A DNA stretch of 64,000 nucleotides from Pseudohalocynthiibacter aestuariivivens (GTDB lineage: Bacteria > Pseudomonadota > Alphaproteobacteria > Rhodobacterales > Rhodobacteraceae): NCBI RefSeq assembly GCF_011040495.1, contig NZ_CP049037.1, forward strand, positions 496,001 through 560,000. Reading direction: 5' to 3'. The position numbers were made by a program, and so were the translations under genes. Below, piece after piece: positions 16,078 through 26,118 of the stretch (position 1 is its first letter; the number at the start of each line of letters is the position of its first letter). A model generated the notes under the pieces. It ran no database searches. It was not told the DNA's origin and was given only the letters and a program-made list of their open reading frames with translations.

Positions 16078-17478
16078 TCACCGCTGATTTCGATTGCACA
16101 TCACATGCATCCGTAGATCCTTGTACTGGAAATGCGGAACCGGCGGATTGACGGTGGGATTGCCAATCACCCGCAGGCTGAGCCACACAGCGATAACGGC
16201 AAAAATCACACCGCCCGCAGCCTGACCGATCAAAACACCCGGCGCGCCCCATAGCGCAGCGCCCCCGATGACCAGTGGCCATGTCCCAATCGTATGGCGT
16301 CCCCAGTTGATCCAAGTGGAATATCCCGGATGGCCAAGGTTGTTGAACGACGCATTGGCGACGAAGATTGCACCGTTAAAGAATGTGGCCAACGCGAGCG
16401 GACCGCAAAAGAGGAAGATCAACGCCTGCATTTCACCCGTTGCGTCAAAGAGATCGGCGATATGTCCGCGCAGAATAAAGAGCAATACCGAGACCGCAAT
16501 CACATACAGGGCCACAAAGGTCAGCCCATCAAAGAACGCCTCGCGCACCCGTTCCATCTGACCTGCTCCAAAGTTTTGACCGATGATCGGACCGATGGCC
16601 CCCGACAGCGCCAGCACAACCGCAAAGACAACAGGTGTCATTCGGTTGATAACCGCCAGTGCGGCAACGGCATCCGTTCCGTGATTGGCCATCTCCCGTG
16701 TGACAATGGCGAATCCGACAGGTGTGGCGATTGTTGCCAGTACAGCAGGGATCGCAATCTGCGATGTCATGCGAAAATCACGTACTATGCATCGCGTTCT
16801 GGGTAGAGAAAACGCTGCGTAACGCCGGATTGCCGGATAGAATGCCGTCAGCATCGTGGCAATCCGCGCCAGCACCGTGGCAACAGCAGCCCCATCCAGC
16901 CCCATCCCGAGAGAGAAGATAAGGATCGGATCCAGCACAGCATTGACCGTGCCTCCGACCAATGCCGGATACATCGCCCGGCCCGCATCGCCATAGGCGC
17001 GCAATACCGCGACGGCCGTCATGCCAAGCCCGGAAATCGCGGTGGTCGGCAGGATAATCCACAGATATCGCTCAGCGGCGATCGCGACCTCGCCCTCGGC
17101 ACCAATCAAACTCAGCAACCAGGTCATATTTGGCAGCGCCAGCAGCGGCACCAGCAGTCCCACGATCACGGCAATAACAGCGACACTGGCCGCAAATTCC
17201 TGCGCGTCCTGTTCGTCCTTGCCGCCTAGAGCGCGCGAAACCAATGCGCCGGCAGCAATCGAGAGGCCGATGTTGATCGCGCTGGCAAAGAACATCACCG
17301 TGCTGGCGTAGCCCGCAGCTGCGGCAAGCGCCTCCTGCCCCAACATCGAGATGAACAGAATATCGATCAGATCGACCGCAAAGATCGCCATCAGCCCGAT
17401 ACTGGACGTAAGCGACATGACCGAGACATGGCGCATCAGATTGCCGGAAACAAAGCTGGGGTCGGTGGCGAGGGTCAT
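16078..17478 (-). CDS. MATE-family multidrug/cation antiporter
   Basis: The 466-aa integral membrane protein has about twelve hydrophobic segments and two related halves typical of MatE proteins. Examples of conserved stretches are AVDLIDILFISMLGQEALAAAAGYAST and GAIGPIIGQNFGAGQMERV. It exports an organic cation or drug using a Na+ or H+ gradient. There is no evident link to the hydroxyproline genes; it has its own promoter in the 156-nt gap upstream. Confidence 0.9.
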   Translation of the reverse strand: MTLATDPSFVSGNLMRHVSVMSLTSSIGLMAIFAVDLIDILFISMLGQEALAAAAGYASTVMFFASAINIGLSIAAGALVSRALGGKDEQDAQEFAASVAVIAVIVGLLVPLLALPNMTWLLSLIGAEGEVAIAAERYLWIILPTTAISGLGMTAVAVLRAYGDAGRAMYPALVGGTVNAVLDPILIFSLGMGLDGAAVATVLARIATMLTAFYPAIRRYAAFSLPRTRCIVRDFRMTSQIAIPAVLATIATPVGFAIVTREMANHGTDAVAALAVINRMTPVVFAVVLALSGAIGPIIGQNFGAGQMERVREAFFDGLTFVALYVIAVSVLLFILRGHIADLFDATGEMQALIFLFCGPLALATFFNGAIFVANASFNNLGHPGYSTWINWGRHTIGTWPLVIGGAALWGAPGVLIGQAAGGVIFAVIAVWLSLRVIGNPTVNPPVPHFQYKDLRMHVMCNRNQR

Positions 17479-17634
17479 TTATATGCTCAATCAACAGTGG
17501 GCGGCGTCAAATCTGCCAGACCCGGGATTGAGCAGGTAAGTACGCGCTACGCAATAGCAAGCTGTAATGAGTGGCTGTGCAAATTTGCACAACCACTGCA
17601 CTTGTGTCACGTCATGCGCGCCCTAGGATAGGGA

Positions 17635-18858
17635 TCAGAAAAACGCCTGCAGCCCGGTTTGCGCCCGCCCGAGGATCAGCGCATGCACGTCATGCGTCCC
17701 CTCATAGGTGTTCACTGTCTCAAGGTTCATCATGTGGCGGATCACTTGGAATTCTTCGGAAATGCCATTGCCGCCATGCATGTCGCGGGACATGCGCGCG
17801 ATATCCAGCGCCTTGCCACAGTTGTTACGCTTGATCAGCGAAATCATCTCTGGCGCCGCATTGGCATCATCCATCAGGCGCCCCACCCGCAGTGCCGCCT
17901 GCAGGCCCAGCGTGATTTCGGTCTGCATGTTGGCCAGTTTCAACTGAAACAGCTGCGTCTGTGCCAATGGCTTGCGGAACTGATGGCGGTCCAGCCCATA
18001 TTGGCGTGCCCCGTGCCAGCAGAATTCGGCTGCGCCCATAACCCCCCATGCGATGCCATAGCGCGCACGGTTGAGACAGCCAAACGGACCTTTCAGCCCC
18101 TCGACATTGGGCAGCAACGCGTCTTCGCCAACTTCGACATCCTTCAACACGATTTCACCGGTGACCGAGGCGCGCAGACTTTGCTTGCCGGTGATCTTCG
18201 GCGCGCTAAGGCCCTTGGTGTCTTTTTCCAGAACGAATCCACGAATTTTGCCGTCATGCGCGTCGGATTTGGCCCAGACAACGAACACGTCGGCGATGGG
18301 ACTGTTGGAAATCCACATTTTCGACCCGTTCAGACGATAGCCGCCATCGGTCTTTACCGCGCGGGTTTTCATGCCCGACGGGTCACTGCCCGCATCGGGC
18401 TCTGTCAGGCCAAAGCACCCAATCAATGTGCCAGCAGCGAGACCCGGCAAATACTTCTGCCGCTGCTCTTCGCTGCCATAGGCGTAGATCGGATACATCA
18501 CGAGGCTGGATTGCACGGACATCATCGACCGGTATCCGCTGTCCACACGCTCTATCTCGCGCGCGACCAGACCGTAGCCGACATAACCGCCGCCCAGCCC
18601 GCCATATTCCTCTGGAATGGTCGTACCCAACAGGCCCATTTCGCCCATCTCGGCGAACAACTCGGGCGCAACGGTTTCTTCGGCATAAGCCTTGATCACG
18701 CGGGGCTGCAACTTTTCCTGCGCAAAACTGCGCGCGCTCTGTGCGATCATCCGCTCGTCTTCTTCGAGCTGATCGTTCAGGCGAAACGGATCCTGCCAGT
18801 CAAAATTTCCCAGATCGGGGGCATCTTTGGCTTTGAGTTTGGGGGCGTCGAGGCTCAT
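17635..18858 (-). CDS. gcdH: Glutaryl-CoA dehydrogenase (acyl-CoA dehydrogenase family)
   Basis: The 407-aa protein has the ACAD signatures [16 protein letters not shown] and the C-terminal catalytic-base region [20 protein letters not shown]. The segment [19 protein letters not shown] is characteristic of the glutaryl-CoA dehydrogenase branch. It oxidatively decarboxylates glutaryl-CoA to crotonyl-CoA in lysine and tryptophan breakdown. The start at 18858 has AAAGGA upstream with good spacing; the longer frame from 19053 runs into the divergent LysR gene and is rejected. Confidence 0.92.
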   Translation of the reverse strand: MSLDAPKLKAKDAPDLGNFDWQDPFRLNDQLEEDERMIAQSARSFAQEKLQPRVIKAYAEETVAPELFAEMGEMGLLGTTIPEEYGGLGGGYVGYGLVAREIERVDSGYRSMMSVQSSLVMYPIYAYGSEEQRQKYLPGLAAGTLIGCFGLTEPDAGSDPSGMKTRAVKTDGGYRLNGSKMWISNSPIADVFVVWAKSDAHDGKIRGFVLEKDTKGLSAPKITGKQSLRASVTGEIVLKDVEVGEDALLPNVEGLKGPFGCLNRARYGIAWGVMGAAEFCWHGARQYGLDRHQFRKPLAQTQLFQLKLANMQTEITLGLQAALRVGRLMDDANAAPEMISLIKRNNCGKALDIARMSRDMHGGNGISEEFQVIRHMMNLETVNTYEGTHDVHALILGRAQTGLQAFF

Positions 18859-18973
18859 GTCGGGTCCTTTCATGCGGTTTGCGCAAGCTGCGTCATGTTG
18901 GCTTGCTCTATACCGCGCATAAGGGCAAAAGAATAGCGAGGTTTTGGCAATCATACATGAGGAAATCGCATAG

Positions 18974-19882
18974 ATGCCCCTGCCCCGCCGTTTTCTGCCA
19001 TCCATCGCCAGCCTACGCGCGATCGAGGCGCTCGATCGTCTTGGCAGCGCCACGGCGGCCGCCGACGCCCTATCGCTGAGCCAAAGTGCGGTCAGCCGAC
19101 AGTTGCAGACGTTAGAGGAACAGTTGGGCGTGTCTCTGATCCGCCGCGAGGGGCGCGGTATGACCCTTAGCTCCGAGGGCGTCGCCTATGCCGGGGAAAT
19201 TCGCAACGCGCTGGGACAAATTGCCCAGGCGTCGATGAAAGCGGCGCTCAACCCGGCGGGCGGTAGCCTGAATCTGGCGATTCTGCCCACCTTCGGCATG
19301 CGCTGGCTGGTGCCCCGCCTGCCGGATTTCGCCCGCGCCCATCCCGAAGTGACAATCAACCTTTCAACACGCTTCCGGGCGTTCAACTTTGCCGCAGAAG
19401 GATTCGACGCGGCGATTCATTTCGGTCAGCCTGATTGGCCGGGCACTGACGGTATAAGGCTGCGGCCAGAAGCTGTGATCGCGGTCTGCGCGCCCGGTCT
19501 GTTGGCCGAGCATCCGCCGCGAACGGCACAGGATTTGTTGTCCCTGCCCCTGTTGCATATCGAGACGCGGCCTGAAGCATGGCCGGCATGGTTTGCTGCG
19601 CATGGCGTCGAGGTGACCCGCGCCGCCGGAACGGTCCATGATCAGTTCGCAACCATCACGCAGGCCGCGCTGCATGGCCTGGGCGTGGCGCTGTTGCCCG
19701 ACTATCTGGCAGAGCAGGAACTGGCCGCCGGGCGGCTCGTCGCGGCATGGGGTGGTGCGACAGCATCACCGGGGGCTTATTGGCTGGTCTGGCCAGAAGC
19801 CAGAGCGCAGGATGCCGCATTGGCCAAGTTTCGTGACTGGATTGGCAGCCAGATCAACGAAGATGATTTGCTCCCGCGCTAG
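18974..19882 (+). CDS. LysR-family transcriptional regulator, probable regulator of gcdH
   Basis: The 302-aa protein has an N-terminal HTH ([38 protein letters not shown]) and a C-terminal periplasmic-binding-like effector domain of the GcvA type. It is divergent from glutaryl-CoA dehydrogenase with a 115-nt shared promoter region, the usual layout for a LysR activator and its target. The inducer is probably glutarate or glutaryl-CoA, which is inference. Confidence 0.88.
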   Translation: MPLPRRFLPSIASLRAIEALDRLGSATAAADALSLSQSAVSRQLQTLEEQLGVSLIRREGRGMTLSSEGVAYAGEIRNALGQIAQASMKAALNPAGGSLNLAILPTFGMRWLVPRLPDFARAHPEVTINLSTRFRAFNFAAEGFDAAIHFGQPDWPGTDGIRLRPEAVIAVCAPGLLAEHPPRTAQDLLSLPLLHIETRPEAWPAWFAAHGVEVTRAAGTVHDQFATITQAALHGLGVALLPDYLAEQELAAGRLVAAWGGATASPGAYWLVWPEARAQDAALAKFRDWIGSQINEDDLLPR

Positions 19883-19939
19883 ATGCACGAAAAGCTCTGG
19901 CGTTCCGGCTTGGGATTTTGCAACCGACCGCCGCGGTCT

Positions 19940-20629
19940 TCAACCGAGCGCGTAACCCGCGCCGCGCACCGTCCGCAGCGGATCGTCGCCACCATGCTGG
20001 CACAGCGCCTTGCGCAACCGCCCGATATGCACATCGACGGTCCGGGTGTCCACATAGATGTCACGGCCCCAGACACGGTCCAGCAATTGATCGCGGCTCC
20101 AGACGCGGCCCGGCTTTTCCATGAACGTCGCCATCAGACGAAACTCGGTCGGCCCCAGCTTGAGCTGCTTTTGGGACCGTGTGACACGGTGGGTTTCCGC
20201 ATCAAGTACGATATCGGCGTATTCCAGTCGCTGGCCGACCGTGGCTGGCCGTGTACGGCGCAACTGCGCGCGCACCCGCGCCATCAACTCCACAACAGAA
20301 TAGGGTTTCACGACATAATCATCCGCACCCGTCTCTAATCCACGTACGCGGTCCACCTCTTCGGAACGTGCCGACAGCATGATGATCGGCACCGCGCGCG
20401 TCTCGGCCTTGATCTTGAGCTGACGGCACACTTCGATCCCCGACACCCGTGGTAGCATCCAATCAAGAACAATAACGTCGGGTTGAACTTCGGGAACCAT
20501 CAGCAATGCTTCTTCGCCGTCTTCGGCGGTGGCCACCTGAAACCCGTCCGCTTCCAGATTGTAGGTCAGCACCTCGCGTTGTGCCGGTTCGTCCTCGACC
20601 AGCAAAATCCTGGGGCGATCAAAACTCAT
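19940..20629 (-). CDS. phoB: Phosphate regulon response regulator PhoB
   Basis: The 229-aa protein has a receiver domain with acidic residues in LLVEDEPAQ, the phosphoacceptor Asp in VIVLDWMLPRVSG and the Lys in DYVVKPYS. An OmpR-type winged helix follows (LGPTEFRLMATFMEKPGRVWSRDQLLDRVWG). It activates Pho-box promoters when phosphorylated by PhoR. The start at 20629 (MSFDRP) is preferred; seven extra residues upstream would overlap phoU. It is the last gene of the pst operon. Confidence 0.95.
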   Translation of the reverse strand: MSFDRPRILLVEDEPAQREVLTYNLEADGFQVATAEDGEEALLMVPEVQPDVIVLDWMLPRVSGIEVCRQLKIKAETRAVPIIMLSARSEEVDRVRGLETGADDYVVKPYSVVELMARVRAQLRRTRPATVGQRLEYADIVLDAETHRVTRSQKQLKLGPTEFRLMATFMEKPGRVWSRDQLLDRVWGRDIYVDTRTVDVHIGRLRKALCQHGGDDPLRTVRGAGYALG

Positions 20630-20642
20630 TCCATCTGCTCCT

Positions 20643-21356
20643 TTACACACCCAGCCCGGCGTCAGTCGATGTCAGATCACCCTTTGGACGGGCTTCATCG
20701 GGCATCTCACCTGTTACCAGATAAATAACCTGTTCGGCGATCGAGGTGACATGATCCCCCATACGTTCGGTGTTCTTGGCGATGAAATGCAGATGCATGC
20801 ACGACGTGATATTACGCGGATCTTCCATCATAAAGGTCAGGAATTCGCGGAACAGAGCATTATACATCTGATCGACATCCTCATCACGCTGGATGATCTC
20901 GGCTGCCAGTGCCACATCGCGCTGAATATAGCTGTCCAGCGCGTCCTTGAGCATACGCTCCACCTCGCGCGCCATCCGGCGCAACGCGGCCGGTGATCCC
21001 TCGACAGGTGCGTAGCCCGCCAGCAGCCCCGTCCGCTTGGCCATGTTCTTGGCGTAATCACCGATCCGTTCCAGATTGGCGCTGATCTTGATCACGGACA
21101 GGATCAGACGCAGATCCTTGGCTGTTGGCGACCGAAGCGCGATGACTCGCGCGGCTTCTTCATTGATCTGCATCTCGAGCGCATCAATCGCCTTGTCGCG
21201 GCGGCGCACGGTATCTGCCAACTCTCCGTCGCGTGTCTCTAGCGAAATGGCGGCGTCTATGATTGCCTCCTCGACAAGCCCGCCCATCTTCATAATTTGG
21301 GCCTGAATCGTCTCCAGATCGCGGTCAAAGGCCGAGGCGATATGAGTATCCTGCAT
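20643..21356 (-). CDS. phoU: Phosphate signalling protein PhoU
   Basis: The 237-aa all-helical protein has two PhoU repeats, each with the metal-binding E/DxxxD pattern (DLRLILSVIKISANLERIGDYAKN and its counterpart HFIAKNTERMGDHVTSIAEQ). It links the Pst transporter to PhoR and keeps the regulon off in high phosphate. It lies between pstB and phoB. Confidence 0.95.
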   Translation of the reverse strand: MQDTHIASAFDRDLETIQAQIMKMGGLVEEAIIDAAISLETRDGELADTVRRRDKAIDALEMQINEEAARVIALRSPTAKDLRLILSVIKISANLERIGDYAKNMAKRTGLLAGYAPVEGSPAALRRMAREVERMLKDALDSYIQRDVALAAEIIQRDEDVDQMYNALFREFLTFMMEDPRNITSCMHLHFIAKNTERMGDHVTSIAEQVIYLVTGEMPDEARPKGDLTSTDAGLGV

Positions 21357-21367
21357 CTGTTCTCTCC

Positions 21368-22168
21368 CTAGCCGATCCGTCCGGTGATGTAGGACTCTGT
21401 CCGCTCATCTTCGGGGTTGGTGAATATTTGTGCCGTGTCGCCAAATTCGACCAGATGGCCGAGGTGGAAAAATGCGGTCTTCTGGCTGACGCGCGCCGCC
21501 TGCTGCATCGAGTGGGTGACGATCACCACCGAATAATTGCCGCGCAACTCGTCAATCAGCTCTTCGACCTGTGCCGTTGCAATCGGGTCAAGCGCGCTGC
21601 ACGGCTCGTCCATCAGCAGCACTTCGGGCTCGGTGGCCACGGCCCGCGCGATGCACAGGCGCTGTTGCTGGCCGCCTGACAGGCCGGTGCCGGGTGCATG
21701 CAACCGGTCCTTGACCTCGTTCCAGATCGCACCACGGCGCAATGCTCTTTCCACGATATCATCCAGATCGCTCTTGGTGCGGGCCATTCCGTGAATGCGC
21801 GGCCCGTAAGCAACGTTGTCGTAAATGGACTTGGGGAACGGGTTCGGCTTTTGAAAGACCATTCCGACCTGAGCACGTAGCTGGACGGGATCCACACGCT
21901 TGTCATAGATATCAGTGCCATCAAGGCGGATGTCACCGGTCACTCGGCACACGTCGATGGTGTCGTTCATCCGGTTCAGGCAACGCAAGAAGGTGGACTT
22001 GCCACAACCCGAAGGCCCGATAAAGGCTGTCACCGTCTTGTCCGCGATGTCCACACTGACATCCTTGATGGCGTGGGTGTCACCATAGTGGACCTGCACG
22101 CCGCGGGCGGAAAATTTGATATCTTGTTGGTTCACTTTGTTCTCCGCAAGATTGGGGGCGTCATACAT
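21368..22168 (-). CDS. pstB: Phosphate ABC transporter ATP-binding protein PstB
   Basis: The 266-aa ATPase has Walker [20 protein letters not shown], PstB-specific [26 protein letters not shown], signature [14 protein letters not shown] and Walker [15 protein letters not shown]. It drives high-affinity phosphate import through PstC and PstA. It follows pstA by 15 nt. Confidence 0.97.
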   Translation of the reverse strand: MYDAPNLAENKVNQQDIKFSARGVQVHYGDTHAIKDVSVDIADKTVTAFIGPSGCGKSTFLRCLNRMNDTIDVCRVTGDIRLDGTDIYDKRVDPVQLRAQVGMVFQKPNPFPKSIYDNVAYGPRIHGMARTKSDLDDIVERALRRGAIWNEVKDRLHAPGTGLSGGQQQRLCIARAVATEPEVLLMDEPCSALDPIATAQVEELIDELRGNYSVVIVTHSMQQAARVSQKTAFFHLGHLVEFGDTAQIFTNPEDERTESYITGRIG

Positions 22169-22183
22169 CGTTTCTATCCTTTT

Positions 22184-23464
22184 CTACCACTTCCGCTCAA
22201 ACTTGCTGCGCAGGAAGATGGCGACGGCGTTCATCGTGATCAGGAAGGTCAGCAGCACCAGAATGGCGGCAGACGTCCGGCTGACAAAGCCGCGCTCTGG
22301 GCTGTCGGCCCATATGAAAATCTGCGTCGGCAGTGCGGTCGCACTGTCGAGCGGTGTATCGGGGGCAGAGGTGATAAATGCGTTCATCCCGATCAACAAC
22401 AACGGAGCCGTTTCCCCCAGTGCCTGCGCCAGACCGATGATCGTGCCGGTCAGGATACCCGGCATGGCCAGAGGCAGGACGTGACCGAATACCACCTGAT
22501 GCTTGGACGCGCCAACACCCAGCGCCGCCTCGCGGATCGAGGGTGGCACGGCCTTGAGCGCGGCGCGCGTGGCGATGATGATCGTCGGCATGGTCATCAG
22601 CGCAAGCGTCATCCCCCCCACCAGCGGCGCGGAGCGTGGCATACCGAACCAGCCTATGAACACCGCCAATGCCAGCAAGCCAAAGACGACCGAAGGCACC
22701 GCCGCCAGATTATTGATGTTCACCTCGATGATGTCGCTGAACCGCGTCCTTGGTGCGAATTCCTCCAGATAGATCGCCGCGCCAATACCGATTGGGAACG
22801 AGATCAGGAAACACACCAGAAGTGCCCAAAAACTACCGATCAGCGCGCCTTTGAGGCCCGCCAGTTCAGGAAAGCGGGAGTCGGCGTTGGTGATCAACCC
22901 CCAGTTCAATGGTTGGCTGATAGTGCCAGCGTGTTGCAACGTATCAAACCATCCGATCTGGCGGTCCGACAGCTTGCGTTGGTTCTCAGGGCTGTCTCGG
23001 TTGACCTGGCCTTTGGTCAGCTGGTCATAATCGTCTGAAACCGGCACTTTGATCGTCAGGATCTCTCCGATCAGGTCTGGGTTATCCTTTACCCGGTCGC
23101 GCAACTGAAATTGTGCGCCCTTCGACAGAATGCTCTCCAGTTTACGCAGGTCAGCCCGGCCCGAAATTTCGGGAAAATATGACTGGAGACTGTGAAGCAG
23201 GATATCATCAAACTTACCGCGTTGTATTTTGTCCTTCGAGATCTCGTCAGGATCAATAAACACTTCAAGTTCAATATGTGTTTGAATGAACGCCTTGTGG
23301 CCGCTGCTGACCAGCGATGCAATCAGGATAAACAGCATCACCGCAGCAAAGCTGATCGCAGCGATTCCCAACCCCTGAAGGATCACCTGATTGCGGTTGC
23401 GTCGTTTCACGTTTGAATTGCCTGCCGACACTATGGACGACTTGTTCGCGGAAATATCAGTCAT
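22184..23464 (-). CDS. pstA: Phosphate ABC transporter permease PstA, enlarged
   Basis: The 426-aa membrane protein carries the C-terminal permease domain with the EAA loop (PPSIREAALGVGASKHQVVFGHVLPLAMPGILTG). It is about 130 residues longer than E. coli PstA because of an N-terminal extension (DUF3333-type) with one membrane segment and a large periplasmic part. Such enlarged forms are common in alphaproteobacteria. Confidence 0.93.
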   Translation of the reverse strand: MTDISANKSSIVSAGNSNVKRRNRNQVILQGLGIAAISFAAVMLFILIASLVSSGHKAFIQTHIELEVFIDPDEISKDKIQRGKFDDILLHSLQSYFPEISGRADLRKLESILSKGAQFQLRDRVKDNPDLIGEILTIKVPVSDDYDQLTKGQVNRDSPENQRKLSDRQIGWFDTLQHAGTISQPLNWGLITNADSRFPELAGLKGALIGSFWALLVCFLISFPIGIGAAIYLEEFAPRTRFSDIIEVNINNLAAVPSVVFGLLALAVFIGWFGMPRSAPLVGGMTLALMTMPTIIIATRAALKAVPPSIREAALGVGASKHQVVFGHVLPLAMPGILTGTIIGLAQALGETAPLLLIGMNAFITSAPDTPLDSATALPTQIFIWADSPERGFVSRTSAAILVLLTFLITMNAVAIFLRSKFERKW

Positions 23465-23475
23465 TGCGAGGGTCC

Positions 23476-24849
23476 TTAGTCGTAGGCTTCGCGATACTTG
23501 CGCACGATACGCAAGGCGAAGACGTTGATTATCAGCGTGACGATGAACAGCATCATGCCTAGTGCGAAAGCCGCCAATGTCTTGGGGTTGTCAAAGGACG
23601 TATCCCCGATCAGCAAGGTAACAATCTGAACGGTCACGGTTGTTACGCTATCCAGTGGGTTGATCGTCATCTTGGCAATCAGTCCCGCCGCCATGACCAC
23701 GATCATCGTTTCACCGATGGCGCGGCTAACGGCCAACAGGACGCCGCCGACGATACCGGGTATGGCGGCCGGAAACAGGATATTGGTCATCATTTCGGCT
23801 CGCGTCGCCCCCAGCCCCAGCGCGCCATCACGCAGGCTTTGCGGTACCGCCGACAAGGCATCATCGGCAAAGGAAGAGATGAAAGGGATCAGCATGATCC
23901 CCATCACGCTGCCCGCCGCAAGCGCAGTGTTTGGCGATACGTCAAGCCCGATGGACTGACCGAAACTCCGGATTGCAGGTGCCACGACCAGAACCGCAAA
24001 GAAGCCATAGACAACCGTTGGCACCCCAGCGAGGATTTCGAGAAACGGCTTCGCAACCGCGCGCACCCGCTTTGGTGCAAACTCATTCAGATAGATTGCC
24101 GACATCAGCCCGACCGGCACTGCCAGAAACAGGGCGATGGCCGTGATCACCAATGTGCCCAGAAACACCGGCAGCCAACCGAATGCTCCCTCAGCCGCGA
24201 CTTGATCCTCGCGCAGTGGGATTTGTGGCTCCCAGTTGGTCCCGAACAGGAATTCGGTGACCGGCACCTTGGCAAAGAATTTTGCCGTCTCAAACACCAG
24301 CGAGGCAACGATACCGATGGTGACAAAAATTGCCGCCACCGCACAAAAGATCATCAGGCCCGATACTATACGTTCCACACCGTGACGGGCACGAAACTCG
24401 GCAGAAACCTTGCGGCGGGAAAAGACCATCAGGACCAGCGAGAGCGCCACCACCATGACCAGCAACAGCTGGCCGCTGCGCGCGTTCGCGGCGACATACC
24501 GCTCTGCGGCGTCGAGCTTCCATTGCTCGGGGGTGCCAAAGATGTTGCCGATGGCGATGGACTTGATTTCGGCGACGATCAGCTGGACCTCACCTGTCCC
24601 CAGCCCCTCGAGACGGTCGGAAATGTCGGATTTGAGGATCGCGTCAATCACGGTGCCCTGTAGCACCAGCCACAACAGTATCAGCACCAGTGTTGGCACC
24701 AAGATCATAAGCAGAGAATAAAAGCCGTGAAAGCGCATCAACGAATGGAGCCGCGCCCCACCATTTCTGATACCGGCCGCAGCCTGACGATTCCAGACAT
24801 AGCCAAAAATGGAAAGTACGAGCAGGCAGAGAAAGGCAGCGGTGGTCAT
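23476..24849 (-). CDS. pstC: Phosphate ABC transporter permease PstC, enlarged
   Basis: The 457-aa membrane protein has the permease core in its C-terminal half (EILAGVPTVVYGFFAVLVVAP; QSLRDGALGLGATRAEMMTNILFPAAIPGIVGG). The N-terminal half adds extra membrane and periplasmic segments absent from the roughly 320-residue enterobacterial protein. It pairs with the similarly enlarged PstA. Confidence 0.93.
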   Translation of the reverse strand: MTTAAFLCLLVLSIFGYVWNRQAAAGIRNGGARLHSLMRFHGFYSLLMILVPTLVLILLWLVLQGTVIDAILKSDISDRLEGLGTGEVQLIVAEIKSIAIGNIFGTPEQWKLDAAERYVAANARSGQLLLVMVVALSLVLMVFSRRKVSAEFRARHGVERIVSGLMIFCAVAAIFVTIGIVASLVFETAKFFAKVPVTEFLFGTNWEPQIPLREDQVAAEGAFGWLPVFLGTLVITAIALFLAVPVGLMSAIYLNEFAPKRVRAVAKPFLEILAGVPTVVYGFFAVLVVAPAIRSFGQSIGLDVSPNTALAAGSVMGIMLIPFISSFADDALSAVPQSLRDGALGLGATRAEMMTNILFPAAIPGIVGGVLLAVSRAIGETMIVVMAAGLIAKMTINPLDSVTTVTVQIVTLLIGDTSFDNPKTLAAFALGMMLFIVTLIINVFALRIVRKYREAYD

Positions 24850-24922
24850 GACGCCCTCGATCCGAGAAAAAGAGGCCGCCCGACGGTGTCGCGCCGGGCA
24901 GCCGATTGAACAGAGCGGATGA

Positions 24923-25954
24923 TCAGGATTTTGCTTCCATGTTCATCGCTTCTACAGCGTTGTCCTGCATCTTGGTGCGCGTCGCGTCACCCAGCGGGAC
25001 GAGGCCGCGCTCGGACAGGTAGCCACCCGGACCCATTGCATCTTCGGAAACATATTCCTCGATGAACTCTTGCAGGTTCGGGATCACGCCGCGATGCGCG
25101 TTCTTGACGTAGAAGAACAACGGGCGCGAGATGTCGTAGTCGCCGCTCTCAATGGTATCAAAGCTGGGCTCGACACCTTCGATCGACACAGCTTTCAGCG
25201 TGTCCGAGTTCTCATACAGGAACGAGTAGCCAAAGATGCCAACCGCGTTCGCGTCGGCTTGCAGGCGTTGGACGATCAGGTTGTCGTTTTCGCCGGCTTC
25301 GACAAAGGGGCCGTCCTGACGCAGACGCGCGCAGTTATCTTCGGCCCAGTCGTGACCTTTTTCCTTGATCATCGGGATGTCCATGCAGCCGTCGACAATT
25401 GCCAGTTCGACGAATGCGTCACGGGTGCCCGATGTCGGCGGGGGGCCATAGGCAAGGATATCTTCATTCGGCAGACTGGCGTCGATGTCGGACCATTTCA
25501 TGTAGGGATTGGCGACCATTGCGCCATCGACGGGAACCTCAGCCGCAAGTGCGAGGTAAACCTGCTCTTCGGTCAAATCCCAGTCGTGCGCGCTCTCGCG
25601 CGAAACAGCGATGGACAGCCCGTCATTGCCGATCTGAACTTCGGTGACCTCTGTCACGCCGTTCTCAATGCACAACGCATATTCGGATGCCTTCATTGCG
25701 CGCGAGGCACCTGTGATGTCGGGGTGGCCTTCGCCGATACCGCCGCAAAAGATTTTCATGCCGCCGCCGGTGCCGGTCGACTCAACGATCGGCGAAGGCG
25801 CGCCAGTGACGTTCGAGAATTGCTCGGCCACAGCTTGGGTGTAGGGGAATACCGTGGATGAACCGACGATGCGGATTTCGTCGCGCGCAGCAGCCGCAGT
25901 GGCAGACACGGCAACGAGGGCAAGCACAGAGGTGCTGACTTTTCCAAAGGACAT
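24923..25954 (-). CDS. pstS: Periplasmic phosphate-binding protein PstS
   Basis: The 343-aa precursor has a signal peptide (MSFGKVSTSVLALVAVSATAA-type) and then IRIVGSSTVFPYTQAVAEQF, the phosphate-binding SST motif. ESTGTGGGMKIFCGG and SGTRDAFVELA also line the site. It captures phosphate and delivers it to PstCA. AGGAG lies 6 nt before the ATG, and a Pho box begins about 80 nt upstream. Confidence 0.95.
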   Translation of the reverse strand: MSFGKVSTSVLALVAVSATAAAARDEIRIVGSSTVFPYTQAVAEQFSNVTGAPSPIVESTGTGGGMKIFCGGIGEGHPDITGASRAMKASEYALCIENGVTEVTEVQIGNDGLSIAVSRESAHDWDLTEEQVYLALAAEVPVDGAMVANPYMKWSDIDASLPNEDILAYGPPPTSGTRDAFVELAIVDGCMDIPMIKEKGHDWAEDNCARLRQDGPFVEAGENDNLIVQRLQADANAVGIFGYSFLYENSDTLKAVSIEGVEPSFDTIESGDYDISRPLFFYVKNAHRGVIPNLQEFIEEYVSEDAMGPGGYLSERGLVPLGDATRTKMQDNAVEAMNMEAKS

Positions 25955-26033
25955 GTAAAACTCCTGATTTCGTTTTTGGGCGGAGGCTTGCTCAGCCCCT
26001 CACAGGTTGCTGAATATCCCTGCTCTGCTGCGC

Positions 26034-26066
26034 TTTTGTTGCAGTTTTGTAACGAGAACATGACAC
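26034..26066 (-). promoter_or_regulatory. Pho box upstream of pstS
   Basis: On the minus strand three 11-nt units run in tandem: GTGTCATGTTC, TCGTTACAAAA and CTGCAACAAAA. They match the PhoB-box organisation of 7-bp CTGTCAT-like repeats separated by 4 AT-rich bases. The first unit is the best match and the third the weakest. The position, about 80 nt before pstS, fits PhoB activation of the pstSCAB-phoU-phoB operon. Confidence 0.65.
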
Positions 26067-26118
26067 CGCTGGATGCCGTTGGGTCACACGCGGGGTTGCT
26101 GCAAATGCGGCAATCGCC

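Noticed and set aside
17659..18936. Plus-strand frame (425 codons) over gcdH
   Set aside because: It is antisense to an intact glutaryl-CoA dehydrogenase and has no recognisable motifs.
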